Shown here piece after piece: positions 34,758 through 43,912 of a stretch of 64,000 bases of DNA. The position numbers and the translations under genes are program-made. Within the stretch, counting starts at the first letter, position 1, and the number at the start of each line of letters is the position of its first letter. Origin of the DNA: Sutcliffiella halmapala (GTDB lineage: Bacteria; Bacillota; Bacilli; Bacillales; Bacillaceae_I); NCBI RefSeq assembly GCF_002019665.1, contig NZ_KV917375.1, positions 1,410,390-1,474,389 of the forward strand, in the 5' to 3' direction. A model generated the notes under the pieces. The model had not been told where the DNA came from, ran no database searches, and was given only the letters and a program-made list of their open reading frames with translations.

Positions 34758-36530
34758 GTGACTACTAAAACTTATGAAGAAACTTGGGACTTAGATGTGT
34801 TCTTTGAGGGAGGAAGTGACTCAGCAACATTCGCTACATACATAAATGAGATTCAAGAGGAATTAAAAGCATTTGAACAACATATTGCAACGTTTGAGGT
34901 GTCTGAGTTAGAAAAAGTATTAAGAGACTATGAGGTAGTAGTAAAAAAGGTTGTACAAAGCTCTGCATTTGTAAATTGTTTACTTGCAGCTGATGTTACG
35001 GATAAAAAGGCATCGCAGTTGCAGGGACAAGTAGCTCAAATTCATGCGAAATTACAAGTTTTACTTGGTTCTTTGGATAACAAACTAGTGTCAATTAATG
35101 AAGAATCATGGATAACTCTACTAGAAAAGGAAGAATTCAAAGTATTAGAATACGTATTAAATGAACGTAGACGACGGGCGAATGATAAGCTTTCTGCCGA
35201 TCAAGAAAAACTCGTTACTTCTCTTGCTGTAGATGGATATCACGCATGGGGGAAATTATATAACTCATTGGTCGGGACGATAAAGATTCCAGTTGAGGAA
35301 GATGGGAAAGTGAAGGAGCTTTCTGTTGGACAAGCTCAAAATAGGTTCTCAAATGGCGATCGTCAAGTTCGTAAAACAGTGGCAAAAGCATGGAAAGAAG
35401 CTTGGGAAGGACAAGCAGATATAATTGCAGCTGCACTCAATCATTTAGCTGGTTTTCGATTACAAGTATATGAACAAAGAGGTTGGGAGTCTGTATTAAA
35501 GGAGCCTTTGGACAATAACCGAATGAAGCAAGAAACGCTTGACACTATGTGGCAAGTTATCACAGATCATAAAGGAACGATTGCAAAATACTTAAAAAGG
35601 AAAGCAGAACTACTTGGATTAGAAAAATTAAGTATGTATGATGTATCTGCTCCATTATCGGCTGAAGAAACAAAGCTATCCTATCAAGAAGGTGCAGACT
35701 TCATTATTGAACAATTTTCAAAGTTTGGCCCGTCACTTACGGAGTTTACGAAGAAAGCATTTGAAGATCGCTGGATTGAAGCAGAAGATCGATCTGGTAA
35801 ACGTCCTGGTGGTTTCTGTACTAGTTTCCCTGTATCTGGTCAGTCCCGTATTTTTATGACTTATTCTGGAACACTTTCGAATGTTTCTACATTGGCGCAT
35901 GAGTTAGGACATGCCTTCCATCAGTATGCGATGCATGAAGTACCTACATTAAATAGATTCTATGCAAGTAATGTAGCTGAAACAGCGTCTACTTTTGCAG
36001 AAATGATTGTTGCGGACGCGGCAGTTAAGTTTGCAAAGGATGAAAAAGAAAAAATTTCTTTATTAGAGGATAAAATTCAACGTAGCGTAGCTTTCTATAT
36101 GAATATTCACGCTCGTTTCATATTTGAAACAAGATTTTATGAAGAGCGAAAAAATGGATTAGTAAGTGTAGAAAAGCTGAACGAGTTAATGATAGAGGCA
36201 CAAAAAGAAGCGTACTGTGATGCTATAGATGATTATGATCCAACATTCTGGGCATCTAAAATGCATTTCTTTATTACCCAAGTTCCATTTTATAACTTCC
36301 CATACACCTTTGGTTATTTATTCTCATTAGGAATTTACAGCCAAGCCTTAGAAGAAGGGGCAAACTATGAAGAGAAATATATTGCGCTGTTAAAGGATAC
36401 AGCATCCATGACGGTGGAAGACCTTGCAATGAAGCATTTAGGGGTAGACTTAACGCAACGCGATTTCTGGGAGCAAGCAGTTTTAAAATCGTTAGAAGAC
36501 GTAGAAGAGTTTTTAGAACTAACAAAATAA
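34758..36530 (+). CDS. pepF: oligoendopeptidase F, M3 family
   Basis: A 590-aa M3B metallopeptidase that cuts short peptides in the cytoplasm. The zinc site is HELGH in STLAHELGHAFHQYAMHE, with the downstream Glu in NVAETASTFAE. The N-terminal oligopeptidase F domain (TYEETWDLDVFFEGG onward) is complete. GTG at 34758 is preferred: AAAGGGGG at 34742-34749 lies 8 bases upstream, while ATG at 34752 is too near and ATG at 34734 has no site. It could contribute to turnover of signalling peptides, as PepF does in B. subtilis when overproduced, but this is inference. Confidence 0.9.
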   Translation: MTTKTYEETWDLDVFFEGGSDSATFATYINEIQEELKAFEQHIATFEVSELEKVLRDYEVVVKKVVQSSAFVNCLLAADVTDKKASQLQGQVAQIHAKLQVLLGSLDNKLVSINEESWITLLEKEEFKVLEYVLNERRRRANDKLSADQEKLVTSLAVDGYHAWGKLYNSLVGTIKIPVEEDGKVKELSVGQAQNRFSNGDRQVRKTVAKAWKEAWEGQADIIAAALNHLAGFRLQVYEQRGWESVLKEPLDNNRMKQETLDTMWQVITDHKGTIAKYLKRKAELLGLEKLSMYDVSAPLSAEETKLSYQEGADFIIEQFSKFGPSLTEFTKKAFEDRWIEAEDRSGKRPGGFCTSFPVSGQSRIFMTYSGTLSNVSTLAHELGHAFHQYAMHEVPTLNRFYASNVAETASTFAEMIVADAAVKFAKDEKEKISLLEDKIQRSVAFYMNIHARFIFETRFYEERKNGLVSVEKLNELMIEAQKEAYCDAIDDYDPTFWASKMHFFITQVPFYNFPYTFGYLFSLGIYSQALEEGANYEEKYIALLKDTASMTVEDLAMKHLGVDLTQRDFWEQAVLKSLEDVEEFLELTK

Positions 36531-36532
36531 GA

Positions 36533-36575
36533 AAAAAGGCGATTCACTTTAAATTCGTGAATCGCCCTTTTTTTT
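36533..36575. terminator. rho-independent terminator (pepF, possibly also pssA)
   Basis: AAAAAAGGCGATTCAC and GTGAATCGCCCTTTTTTTT form a strong stem usable in both directions. Confidence 0.88.
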
Positions 36576-36655
36576 GTTTCCTTTTGATTATCACACAGAT
36601 AAATAATATATGTATCTTTAATTTCTAAAAACAAACATTTATGAACATATTAACG

Positions 36656-37195
36656 TTACATCTTCTTCAATTTGAAAGTTCCAATCATTAAGAATGCCAT
36701 AATCAATAGAACAAACATATACACTTGAGATGGGATGTAGGGCTCGGCAAGAAAGCTTAAGGTTACAAAGCAGCCAGCGGCCGTTATTGGAAGACCAGTA
36801 AAATAGCCATTACTTTCCGTAATGTTAAATTTCGCTAATCGAAAAGCTCCGCAACTGATATACAAAATAGTGAAGAACATTCCGGAAATTCCGTATTCAA
36901 ATAAAATTCCTTGATAAATTAATAGTGCAGGGGCAACACCAAATGATATAATATCACTCATGGAGTCCAGTTGTTTGCCGAGTTCTGATTCTATGTTGAA
37001 TTTACGTGCTACCATTCCATCAAACCGATCTGCAAAAGCAGCAATGAAAATGAGAAGTAAACTTAAACTTAACTGTCCTTTTAACGTATATAGAATAGCG
37101 AATCCGCCTAATCCTAAATTTGTTAAGGTGAAGAGGTTAGCAGTTTGGGATTTTAGTTTTTTTAGCGTATGATCTACTACTTCCGATAGTATCAT
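36656..37195 (-). CDS. pssA: CDP-diacylglycerol--serine O-phosphatidyltransferase
   Basis: A 179-aa polytopic CDP-alcohol phosphotransferase that makes phosphatidylserine. The signature is seen as DRFDGMVARKFNIESELG followed by KQLDSMSDIISFG. About six hydrophobic segments follow the cytosolic N-terminus. ATG at 37195 lies about 11 bases after AAGGAGTG; the frame start GTG at 37210 is part of that site. Its product is the substrate of Psd, encoded divergently 122 bases away. In B. subtilis the two genes are in one operon elsewhere. Confidence 0.92.
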   Translation of the reverse strand: MILSEVVDHTLKKLKSQTANLFTLTNLGLGGFAILYTLKGQLSLSLLLIFIAAFADRFDGMVARKFNIESELGKQLDSMSDIISFGVAPALLIYQGILFEYGISGMFFTILYISCGAFRLAKFNITESNGYFTGLPITAAGCFVTLSFLAEPYIPSQVYMFVLLIMAFLMIGTFKLKKM

Positions 37196-37221
37196 TTTCC
37201 GTATGCTCACTCCTTCCTATT

Positions 37222-37245
37222 AATAAGGAAAGGTAACTCCTTATT
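37222..37245. other. inverted repeat in the pssA-psd divergent region
   Basis: AATAAGGA (37222-37229) and TCCTTATT (37238-37245) are perfect 8-base arms around AAGGTAAC. Possible operator or leader hairpin of pssA; role unknown. Confidence 0.4.
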
Positions 37246-37317
37246 GTTAACAATTACTCCTATTTTATGCTTTTAAATTGACTTCGTAAAGATATTTTTG
37301 GTCCTTTGGAGGGATAT

Positions 37318-38103
37318 ATGTTGTTAAAAAATTTGTACAGATTATCGATTGAATTGACTAATCATAAATACTCTTCTATGGCTGTTAAACGCTTTGCTTC
37401 ATCTAAAATGAGCAAACGATTTATTCCGTCATTTGCAAGTGTTTATAAAATTAATACGGAAGAAATGCAGGAAGAAATTCACACCTTCCCAACGCTGCAA
37501 CAGTTTTTTATCCGAAGTTTGAAGCCAAGTGTTCGGCCTATTAATCAAGAGCTAGATTCTGTAGTAAGTCCGGTAGATGCCGTTGTAGAGAAAATGGGTT
37601 CTATTACGAACGATTTGCAGATGAGAGCGAAAGGAATTAATTATTCAATAGAAGAGATGCTTTCGGATGAACAAATTGCGCCAAAATATATGGGCGGTAC
37701 TTATATGGTATTATATTTAAGTCCTAGTCATTATCATAAAATCCATAGCCCAATTTCAGGCGAAGTTACGAAGCAATGGACATTAGGTGGTAAATCGTAT
37801 CCTGTTAATCAACTTGGATTAAAATATGGGAAAGAACCACTTGCAAAGAATTACCGCAGGTTAACAGAAATTGAACATAATAAAAAGCATGTGGCTTTAG
37901 TGAAGGTTGGAGCTATGTTTGTTAATAGCATTGAGCTTACGCATACAACTAGTACCCTTAGTAAGGGTGAGGAAATGGCATATTTTTCTTTTGGTTCTAC
38001 TGTCATTCTGCTGTTTGAAAAGAATGCTTTCCAATTAGATCCAATTATCAAAGAAAAACAGGAAGTCAAAGTTGGACAAAAGATTGGAAAATGGTTGAGC
38101 TAG
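37318..38103 (+). CDS. psd: phosphatidylserine decarboxylase
   Basis: A 261-aa Psd precursor that decarboxylates phosphatidylserine to phosphatidylethanolamine. The self-cleavage site that yields the pyruvoyl group is FGST in YFSFGSTVILLFE. YLSPSHYHKIHSP is the conserved central motif, and SPVDAVVE lies upstream. ATG at 37318 has GGAGG 6 bases upstream; the frame start at 37306 overlaps that site. It acts with PssA, divergent, at the cytoplasmic membrane. Confidence 0.94.
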   Translation: MLLKNLYRLSIELTNHKYSSMAVKRFASSKMSKRFIPSFASVYKINTEEMQEEIHTFPTLQQFFIRSLKPSVRPINQELDSVVSPVDAVVEKMGSITNDLQMRAKGINYSIEEMLSDEQIAPKYMGGTYMVLYLSPSHYHKIHSPISGEVTKQWTLGGKSYPVNQLGLKYGKEPLAKNYRRLTEIEHNKKHVALVKVGAMFVNSIELTHTTSTLSKGEEMAYFSFGSTVILLFEKNAFQLDPIIKEKQEVKVGQKIGKWLS

Positions 38104-38133
38104 TGTTGTTAACTAGCTTCTCTTTTGTTTTTA
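38097..38133 (+). terminator. probable terminator after psd
   Basis: AGCTAGT and ACTAGCT arms overlap the psd stop region and are followed by a T-rich tract (TTCTCTTTTGTTTTT). Confidence 0.6.
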
Positions 38134-38160
38134 AGTCGAGGAAGCGACAATTTATCGCAA

Positions 38161-38189
38161 TAAAAAAGAGCCGAAATATTGGCTCTTTA
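38161..38189 (-). terminator. terminator of sda
   Basis: On the minus strand, AAGAGCC and GGCTCTT arms are followed by T6. The stem starts in the sda stop codon. Confidence 0.82.
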
Positions 38190-38327
38190 GGATGTAGCTT
38201 TTATTTTATAGCTTAAGGAACGGCGCTTTATTTCGTGTTCAATTAACTGGATGAAATCTGAGCTAAGTTTTAATTCCGTTGCTTTATAATAGGATTCAAG
38301 TAATAATTCATCAGAAAGTTTTCTCAT
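38187..38327 (-). CDS. sda: sporulation checkpoint inhibitor Sda
   Basis: A 46-aa helical hairpin protein beginning [20 protein letters not shown] and continuing with [18 protein letters not shown], close to B. subtilis Sda, which binds histidine kinase KinA and blocks Spo0A phosphorylation when replication is disturbed. The nearest ribosome binding site is AGAGG 8 bases upstream; a better GGAGGTG lies further out. A cluster of DnaA boxes 167-357 bases upstream fits the known control of sda by DnaA. The gene lies just before yqeG as in B. subtilis. Confidence 0.93.
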   Translation of the reverse strand: MRKLSDELLLESYYKATELKLSSDFIQLIEHEIKRRSLSYKIKATS

Positions 38328-38493
38328 CTGGTTGGCCTCTGCCCTACACCTCCTAGTGTTGGTCCATATGTATAGTCGACTCCAAAATGTTTGATTTCTG
38401 TTCTATATCATCAAGTAAGGTCATATATTGTTTAGTTTAGGTAAGTTTGTAACATTACTCTAACATGTATTGTTTTTTAGAACAACCGTTCTG

Positions 38494-38684
38494 TTATCCA
38501 CAGGGTGAAGTGGATAACTTGTGAGTATATTGTTTATAATTACCAATAAACCAAAGGCAGTAGTATGTATAGTGTAGATAAGGTTATCCACAAGTGATTA
38601 AACTAATTGGAATTGTCGAAAAATATTTATTTTTAAGCATAATTTATATATAGAAACCTTAGTGAAACACTATTATTATCTACA
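38494..38684. promoter_or_regulatory. cluster of five DnaA boxes upstream of sda
   Basis: Perfect TTATCCACA boxes lie at 38494-38502 and 38584-38592. Near matches are TTATCCACT (minus, 38509-38517), TTATCTACA (minus, 38573-38581) and TTATCTACA (plus, 38676-38684). The 460-base gap between sda and yqeG holds these boxes and no gene. DnaA is known to activate sda in B. subtilis. Confidence 0.8.
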
Positions 38685-38787
38685 ATTTACTTGGAACCTT
38701 GAAGGAATTTGGTTAAGATGGTAAAGTGTAATTTTGTTTCGGAAAACATTTAAATGAAATTAATGAATCAAATAGAGGGTGAGCCGA

Positions 38788-39303
38788 GTGCTAAAGTATT
38801 TTTTACCAGCAGAACATGTGAAGAGTGTTTTTGATATAAAGCCAGAAACACTAAAAGAAAAAGGAATAAAAGGTATCATAACCGATTTGGATAATACGTT
38901 AGTAGAATGGGACAGACCTGAGGCTACTCCCGATTTAATTGAGTGGTTTAAAGAGATGCAAGCAGCAGGTATCTTCGTTACGATCGTTTCTAATAACAAG
39001 TTAAAACGTGTGAAATTCTTTTCCGATCCATTAGGTATTCCATATATTTATGAAGCGCGAAAGCCTCTAAGGCGTGCTTTTCGAAGAGCGCTACGTGAAA
39101 TGAATATAGCTCCACAAGAGGTAGTTGTGGTAGGAGATCAACTGTTAACAGACGTATTAGGTGGTAATAGACTGGGACTACATACCATTTTAGTAGTACC
39201 AGTGGCGAAATCGGACGGATTTGTTACAAAATTTAATCGCAAGGTTGAGCGAAGAATTTTAACATGGATGAAGCGAAAAGGTATGATTTCTTGGGAGGAT
39301 TAA
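38788..39303 (+). CDS. yqeG: HAD-family phosphatase YqeG
   Basis: A 171-aa HAD superfamily IIIA phosphatase. The nucleophile motif is ITDLDNTLVEWD, motif II is VSNNK, and the C-terminal acidic motif is VVGDQLLTDVLGG. GTG at 38788 lies 6 bases after AGAGGGTG; the frame start GTG at 38779 is inside that site. It is the first gene of the conserved yqeG-yqeH-aroE-yhbY-nadD-yqeK-rsfS-yqeM unit. The substrate is unknown. Confidence 0.92.
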   Translation: MLKYFLPAEHVKSVFDIKPETLKEKGIKGIITDLDNTLVEWDRPEATPDLIEWFKEMQAAGIFVTIVSNNKLKRVKFFSDPLGIPYIYEARKPLRRAFRRALREMNIAPQEVVVVGDQLLTDVLGGNRLGLHTILVVPVAKSDGFVTKFNRKVERRILTWMKRKGMISWED

Positions 39304-40412
39304 TGAATATGGAAGAACAAGTGGTATGTATAGGGTGTGGCGTAGGGATTCAAACCGAGGATAAGTCTGGTTTAGGATATGCTCCATCTTCTTCGCTGAC
39401 TAAAGAAACGGTTATTTGTCAGAGATGTTTTCGGCTGAAGAATTATAATGAAATTCAAGATGTTTCACTAACAGATGACGATTTTATCAAAATTTTGAAT
39501 TCAATTGGTCATTCTGAAGGATTAGTGGTCAAAATTGTCGACATTTTTGATTTCGATGGCAGTTGGTTGCCAGGTTTGCACCGATTTGTAGGAAATAACA
39601 AAATCCTGCTTGTCGGGAATAAAGTAGATTTACTTCCTAAATCAGTGAAACCGAATAAAGTGATTAATTGGATGAAACAGGCAGCGAAGGAATTAGGATT
39701 AAAGCCAGAAGATGTATTTTTGATTAGTGCAGATAAAGGTGCAGGTGTAAAAGAATTAGCTGCTGCTATTGAAGAACATCGAAATGGTAAAGATGTATAT
39801 GTAGTTGGGTGTACAAATGTTGGGAAATCAACCTTTATTAATCGGATTATCCGTGAGTTTACAGGAGAGAAGGATGTTATTACAACTTCTCAATTTCCAG
39901 GAACTACGCTTGACTTAATCGATATTCCTTTAGATAATGGCGCATCGCTATTTGACACACCAGGTATTATAAACCGTCATCAAATGGCTCACTTTGTTGA
40001 TAAAAAAGATTTAAAGATTATTTCACCGAAAAAAGAAATTAAGCCAATGGTCTTTCAATTAAATGAGGAGCAAACGCTATTTATTGGTGGCTTAGCAAGA
40101 TTTGATTTTGTTAAAGGTGGAAGAAACTCCTTTACTTGCTATTTTTCAAATAACCTATATATTCACCGTACTAAGCTCGAAAATGCGGATCGGATGTATC
40201 AAGAGCATTTAGGTGAACTTTTACAACCACCTGGAGAAGCGTATGCAGAAACTTTCCCAGAGCTAACAGCACATGAATTTACCATTAAAGAAGAGAAAAC
40301 GGATATTGTGTTTTCGGGACTTGGTTGGATAACGCTTAATGAAGCAGGTTTAAAAGTGGTAGCTCACGTTCCAAAGGGTGTCGGTGTAATGATTCGTAAG
40401 TCCTTGATTTAA
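39303..40412 (+). CDS. yqeH: circularly permuted ribosome-assembly GTPase YqeH
   Basis: A 369-aa GTPase needed for 30S subunit assembly. An N-terminal zinc finger (Cys9, Cys12, Cys39, Cys42) is followed by a permuted G domain in the order G4 (NKVDL), G5 (SADKG), G1 (GCTNVGKS), G2 and G3 (DTPG). The C-terminal RNA-binding region contains VMIRKSL. ATG at 39303 overlaps the yqeG stop by one base (TAATG); ATG at 39309 is the alternative. GGGAGG lies upstream in yqeG. Length is typical. Confidence 0.95.
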   Translation: MNMEEQVVCIGCGVGIQTEDKSGLGYAPSSSLTKETVICQRCFRLKNYNEIQDVSLTDDDFIKILNSIGHSEGLVVKIVDIFDFDGSWLPGLHRFVGNNKILLVGNKVDLLPKSVKPNKVINWMKQAAKELGLKPEDVFLISADKGAGVKELAAAIEEHRNGKDVYVVGCTNVGKSTFINRIIREFTGEKDVITTSQFPGTTLDLIDIPLDNGASLFDTPGIINRHQMAHFVDKKDLKIISPKKEIKPMVFQLNEEQTLFIGGLARFDFVKGGRNSFTCYFSNNLYIHRTKLENADRMYQEHLGELLQPPGEAYAETFPELTAHEFTIKEEKTDIVFSGLGWITLNEAGLKVVAHVPKGVGVMIRKSLI

Positions 40413-40435
40413 TCAGTAAAGGAGAATAGGGAACT

Positions 40436-41272
40436 ATGAAAAAGCTATACGGTGTAATCGGTAGTCCTATTCAACATTCCATGTCTCCGCTCATTCATAA
40501 TGATGCTTTTCTTCAATTAGGCATAGATGCTCATTATCATGCGTTTCATGTGTTGCCTAAAGACTTGGAGGCTGCGGTAGTTGGATTAAAAGCTTTAGGT
40601 GTAGCTGGTTTTAATGTAACCATACCACACAAAAAAGCCATTATCCCTTTACTTGACGAAGTGGACAATACGGCCTTAAAGATTGGAGCCGTTAATACGG
40701 TGGTAAATGAGAATGGCAAATGGACAGGTTATAATACCGATGGTCCAGGCTATGTAGCGGCATTAAAGCAGATTACCGCAACAGAAAATAAACATATACT
40801 TATCATTGGAGCGGGTGGGGCTGCTAGAGCTATTCTATATTCTTTAGTGAAGGAACCTGGAGCGAAGGTAGATATTTTTAACCGAACACCAGAAAAAGCC
40901 CAACATTTAATCGAAGAATTTTCATTACAAGGTACTAGTCGGGCAGTAACGATGGCCGAAGTGGTTGGGAATATGCCAAACTACGATGTGATTGTACAAA
41001 CTACATCTGTTGGAATGCACCCTCATATAGAAGATAGTCCTGTGCAAATAGCGACACTCAAAAAGAATGCGATTGTAAGTGATATCATTTATAATCCATT
41101 AGAAACAGATTTATTAAAACAAGCAAAACTAAAAGGTGCCATTACACAAAATGGTGTACAAATGTTTGTGTATCAAGCAGCTCTTGCGTTTCAGTATTGG
41201 ACAAACCGTGTCCCTGATGTGCATAGAATGGAAAAAATAGTAACAGAACGACTAGGAGGAACAACATGTTAA
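40436..41272 (+). CDS. aroE: shikimate dehydrogenase
   Basis: A 278-aa NADP-dependent enzyme reducing 3-dehydroshikimate in aromatic amino acid synthesis. It starts KLYGVIGSPIQHSMSPLIHN, has the catalytic Lys in FNVTIPHK, NTDGPGY, the GAGGAARAI nucleotide-binding loop with NRT, and the SDIIYNP motif. GGAGAATAGGG precedes the ATG. It overlaps yhbY by 7 bases, which suggests translational coupling. Confidence 0.96.
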   Translation: MKKLYGVIGSPIQHSMSPLIHNDAFLQLGIDAHYHAFHVLPKDLEAAVVGLKALGVAGFNVTIPHKKAIIPLLDEVDNTALKIGAVNTVVNENGKWTGYNTDGPGYVAALKQITATENKHILIIGAGGAARAILYSLVKEPGAKVDIFNRTPEKAQHLIEEFSLQGTSRAVTMAEVVGNMPNYDVIVQTTSVGMHPHIEDSPVQIATLKKNAIVSDIIYNPLETDLLKQAKLKGAITQNGVQMFVYQAALAFQYWTNRVPDVHRMEKIVTERLGGTTC

Positions 41273-41565
41273 CAGGTAAACAAAAAAGATTTTTACGCTC
41301 TAAGGCTCATCATTTAGATCCTATCTTTCAAGTAGGTAAAGGTGGCGTCAATGATAATATGACGAAACAAATTTCCGAAGCACTTGAGGTTAGAGAGTTG
41401 CTAAAGGTTAGCATCTTACAAAACTGTGAAGATGATCGTACAGTGGTAGCACAAGAGCTAGTAAAAGGTACAAAGGCAAAACTTGTTCAAGTAATAGGAA
41501 ACACAATCGTTCTTTATAAAGAGTCGAAAGAAAACAAACAATTGGAACTACCTAGATCTAGATAA
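41266..41565 (+). CDS. yhbY: YhbY-type RNA-binding CRM domain protein (YqeI)
   Basis: A 99-aa single CRM-domain protein. It has KQKRFLRSKAHHLDPIFQVGKGG, the conserved GxxG loop region, and ELLKVSILQNCEDD. The family binds pre-50S ribosomal particles and rRNA. It overlaps aroE and lies just before nadD, as in other Bacilli. Confidence 0.93.
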   Translation: MLTGKQKRFLRSKAHHLDPIFQVGKGGVNDNMTKQISEALEVRELLKVSILQNCEDDRTVVAQELVKGTKAKLVQVIGNTIVLYKESKENKQLELPRSR

Positions 41566-41583
41566 CTAAAGGGGGGGAATATG

Positions 41584-42150
41584 ATGAAAAAAATAGGCAT
41601 CATGGGTGGAACATTTGATCCGCCTCATCTTGGTCATCTTTTAATAGCAAAGGATGTACAATACGCCTTGTCGTTAGATGAAGTGTGGTTTATGCCTAAT
41701 CACATCCCTCCACATAAACAATTAAAGTCTTTAACTAATACAGAACTTCGAATTGAGATGCTAGAAGCTGCCATTCAAAATCAGCCGTCTTTTCGTTTGG
41801 AAACGATTGAGCTCGAAAGAGAAGGCCCTTCTTATACATATGACACCATTATCCTGTTGAAAGAACGACACAAGAATACGGAATTTTATTTTATCATTGG
41901 CGCCGATATGGTGGAATACCTTCCAAAATGGCATAGAATAAAAGAATTAGTGGAACAAGTGAATTTCATTGGTGTGAAAAGGCCAGGTTATTCGATTACC
42001 ACTAATTTTCCAATTATCGAGGTTGAAACACCACAATTTGATGTTTCTTCGACGATGATAAGAAAACGTGTTAAAGAGGGAATGACTGCTCAATTTTTAG
42101 TTCCTGAGCAGGTCCAGCGTATTATAGAGGAGAAGAACTTGTATGAATAG
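41584..42150 (+). CDS. nadD: nicotinate-nucleotide adenylyltransferase
   Basis: A 188-aa NaMN adenylyltransferase of NAD synthesis. The nucleotidyltransferase motif [12 protein letters not shown] and the C-terminal [12 protein letters not shown] (ISSTxxR type) are visible, with PNHIPPHK and [12 protein letters not shown] between. The second of two ATG codons (41584) fits the G-run ribosome binding site and the family N-terminus KKIGIMGG. It overlaps yqeK by 8 bases. Confidence 0.95.
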   Translation: MKKIGIMGGTFDPPHLGHLLIAKDVQYALSLDEVWFMPNHIPPHKQLKSLTNTELRIEMLEAAIQNQPSFRLETIELEREGPSYTYDTIILLKERHKNTEFYFIIGADMVEYLPKWHRIKELVEQVNFIGVKRPGYSITTNFPIIEVETPQFDVSSTMIRKRVKEGMTAQFLVPEQVQRIIEEKNLYE

Positions 42151-42721
42151 AGAAAAAGCGCTAGGAATCGTTCAAAAGCAATTAACCGAACGTAGGTATC
42201 TTCATACTGTAGGTGTGATGGAAACAAGCATCCAGTTGGCACAGCTGTATAAGGTGGATGAAGAAAAAGCAGTACTTGCAGCGATTTTTCATGATTATGC
42301 TAAGTTTCGAGATAAAGAAGAAATGCGCCGTATCATCCTTGATCAAAGTATGCCTCAAGATTTATTAGCACACCATGATGAATTATGGCATGCACCTGTT
42401 GGAGCGTATTTAGTGGAAACGGAAGTAGGGCTTACTGATAAAGATGTATTAGAGGCAATAAAATGTCATACTTCTGGTAAAATAAATATGACGCCATTAG
42501 ATAAAGTACTCTATGTTGCAGACTATATTGAACCAAGTCGTGACTTTCCTGGCGTGGAACAAGTAAGAGAAACAGCGAAAACAAGCTTAGACATTGCAGT
42601 AATACAGGCGATGAAAAATACGATTTCCTATTTGTTAACGCGAAATCAACCAGTATACCCAGACACTTTTCACGCTTATAATGATATGACAATGAGAGTA
42701 AGAGGAAGGAAGTTAACGTAA
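42143..42721 (+). CDS. yqeK: HD-domain nucleotide hydrolase YqeK
   Basis: A 192-aa HD-domain protein. His in [11 protein letters not shown], the HD pair in [13 protein letters not shown]-like [16 protein letters not shown], and D in [12 protein letters not shown] mark the metal site. Bacterial YqeK proteins hydrolyse diadenosine tetraphosphate (Ap4A) symmetrically. It overlaps nadD upstream and rsfS downstream (TAATG), so the three are probably translated together. Confidence 0.93.
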   Translation: MNREKALGIVQKQLTERRYLHTVGVMETSIQLAQLYKVDEEKAVLAAIFHDYAKFRDKEEMRRIILDQSMPQDLLAHHDELWHAPVGAYLVETEVGLTDKDVLEAIKCHTSGKINMTPLDKVLYVADYIEPSRDFPGVEQVRETAKTSLDIAVIQAMKNTISYLLTRNQPVYPDTFHAYNDMTMRVRGRKLT

Positions 42722-43071
42722 TGACCAATGAATTATTACAACTAGCTGCTCAAGCAGCAGATGACAAAAGAGCAGAAGAACTAGTAGCTTTGAATATGAA
42801 AGGGATTTCACTTGTATCAGACTATTTTTTAATCTGTCATGGTAACTCTGACAAACAAGTTCAAGCTATTGCACGCGCCATTAAAGAAGTTGCAGAAGAA
42901 AATGGACAGCAGGTTCGTAGAATGGAAGGCTTTGATGAGGCTCGTTGGATTCTTGTGGATTTAGGTGATGTAGTTGCGCATGTATTCCATAAAGATGAGC
43001 GTGGCTATTATAACCTAGAACGTCTATGGGGAGATGCTCCAAGAGAAGACGTTTTAAAAGAGCTAACGTAA
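42721..43071 (+). CDS. rsfS: ribosomal silencing factor RsfS
   Basis: A 116-aa Iojap-family protein that binds uL14 and stops subunit joining under starvation. Visible blocks are DYFLICHGNSDKQVQAIA, EGFDEARWILVDLGDVVAHVF and YYNLERLWGDAP. Overlaps yqeK by one base and is followed directly by yqeM. Confidence 0.95.
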   Translation: MTNELLQLAAQAADDKRAEELVALNMKGISLVSDYFLICHGNSDKQVQAIARAIKEVAEENGQQVRRMEGFDEARWILVDLGDVVAHVFHKDERGYYNLERLWGDAPREDVLKELT

Positions 43072-43824
43072 ATGGCTTACGGACAATTTGCCTTTATCTA
43101 TGATCATTTAATGGAAGACGTTCCTTATGATCAATGGGTCACTTTTGTAAAAACGGTGAAAGAAAAATACCACCCTACGAAAGATAGCTATACAGTGGTA
43201 GATGTAGGTTGTGGTACAGGTGAATTAGCCATCCGATTTGCAAAAGAAGGTTGGAATGTTGCTGGAGTAGATTTGTCAGAAAGTATGCTTGCGGTAGCAC
43301 ATGAAAAATCAGCAAAAGCCGGTCTGGCTATTCCTTATTATGAGCAAAATATGACTGAGCTTGATGGTTTTTCAGGAGCAGATTGTATTACGATATTTTG
43401 CGATTCGCTCAATTATTTAAGAACAATAGAAGAAGTTCAACAAACCTTTAAGGCTGTTTATGATCAACTTGATAATGATGGAATTATTCTATTCGATGTT
43501 CATTCACTTTTCAAAATGACACAAATATTTATGAATGCAACCTTTACGAATTCTGAGGAAGACGTAGCATACATATGGAATTGCTTTCCGGGTGAAGAGC
43601 CTAACAGTGTGGAACATGAGTTGAGTTTCTTTGTCTTGAATGAGGATACAGGACTTTATTCAAGATTTGATGAAGTTCATTATCAGCGGACGCACTGTGT
43701 GGAAGTGTACAAAAAATGGCTGGAGGAAGTTGGATTTACGCTACTATCTGTTACCGGTGATTTTTCAGTCGATTTCTTAGCAGATCAATCTGAAAGAGTG
43801 TTTTTTGTGGCACAGAAAAAATAA
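43072..43824 (+). CDS. yqeM: SAM-dependent methyltransferase YqeM
   Basis: A 250-aa class I methyltransferase. It starts MAYGQFAFIYDHLMEDVPYD and has motif I VDVGCGTGELAIRFA, GVDLSESML and FCDSLNYL. ATG immediately follows the rsfS stop. The substrate is unknown. It closes the yqeG operon at a strong bidirectional terminator shared with comER. Confidence 0.9.
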   Translation: MAYGQFAFIYDHLMEDVPYDQWVTFVKTVKEKYHPTKDSYTVVDVGCGTGELAIRFAKEGWNVAGVDLSESMLAVAHEKSAKAGLAIPYYEQNMTELDGFSGADCITIFCDSLNYLRTIEEVQQTFKAVYDQLDNDGIILFDVHSLFKMTQIFMNATFTNSEEDVAYIWNCFPGEEPNSVEHELSFFVLNEDTGLYSRFDEVHYQRTHCVEVYKKWLEEVGFTLLSVTGDFSVDFLADQSERVFFVAQKK

Positions 43825-43861
43825 TGAAAAGAGGTGTCCTTTGTTGGGCACCTCTTTTCAT
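43824..43861. terminator. bidirectional rho-independent terminator (yqeM / comER)
   Basis: ATGAAAAGAGGTG (43824-43836) and CACCTCTTTTCAT (43849-43861) are perfect arms overlapping the yqeM stop. Confidence 0.88.
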
Positions 43862-43912
43862 GTGAAAAAATAATTATTAATAAAGGGTTTTGGATGATTA
43901 TAACGAATATGT

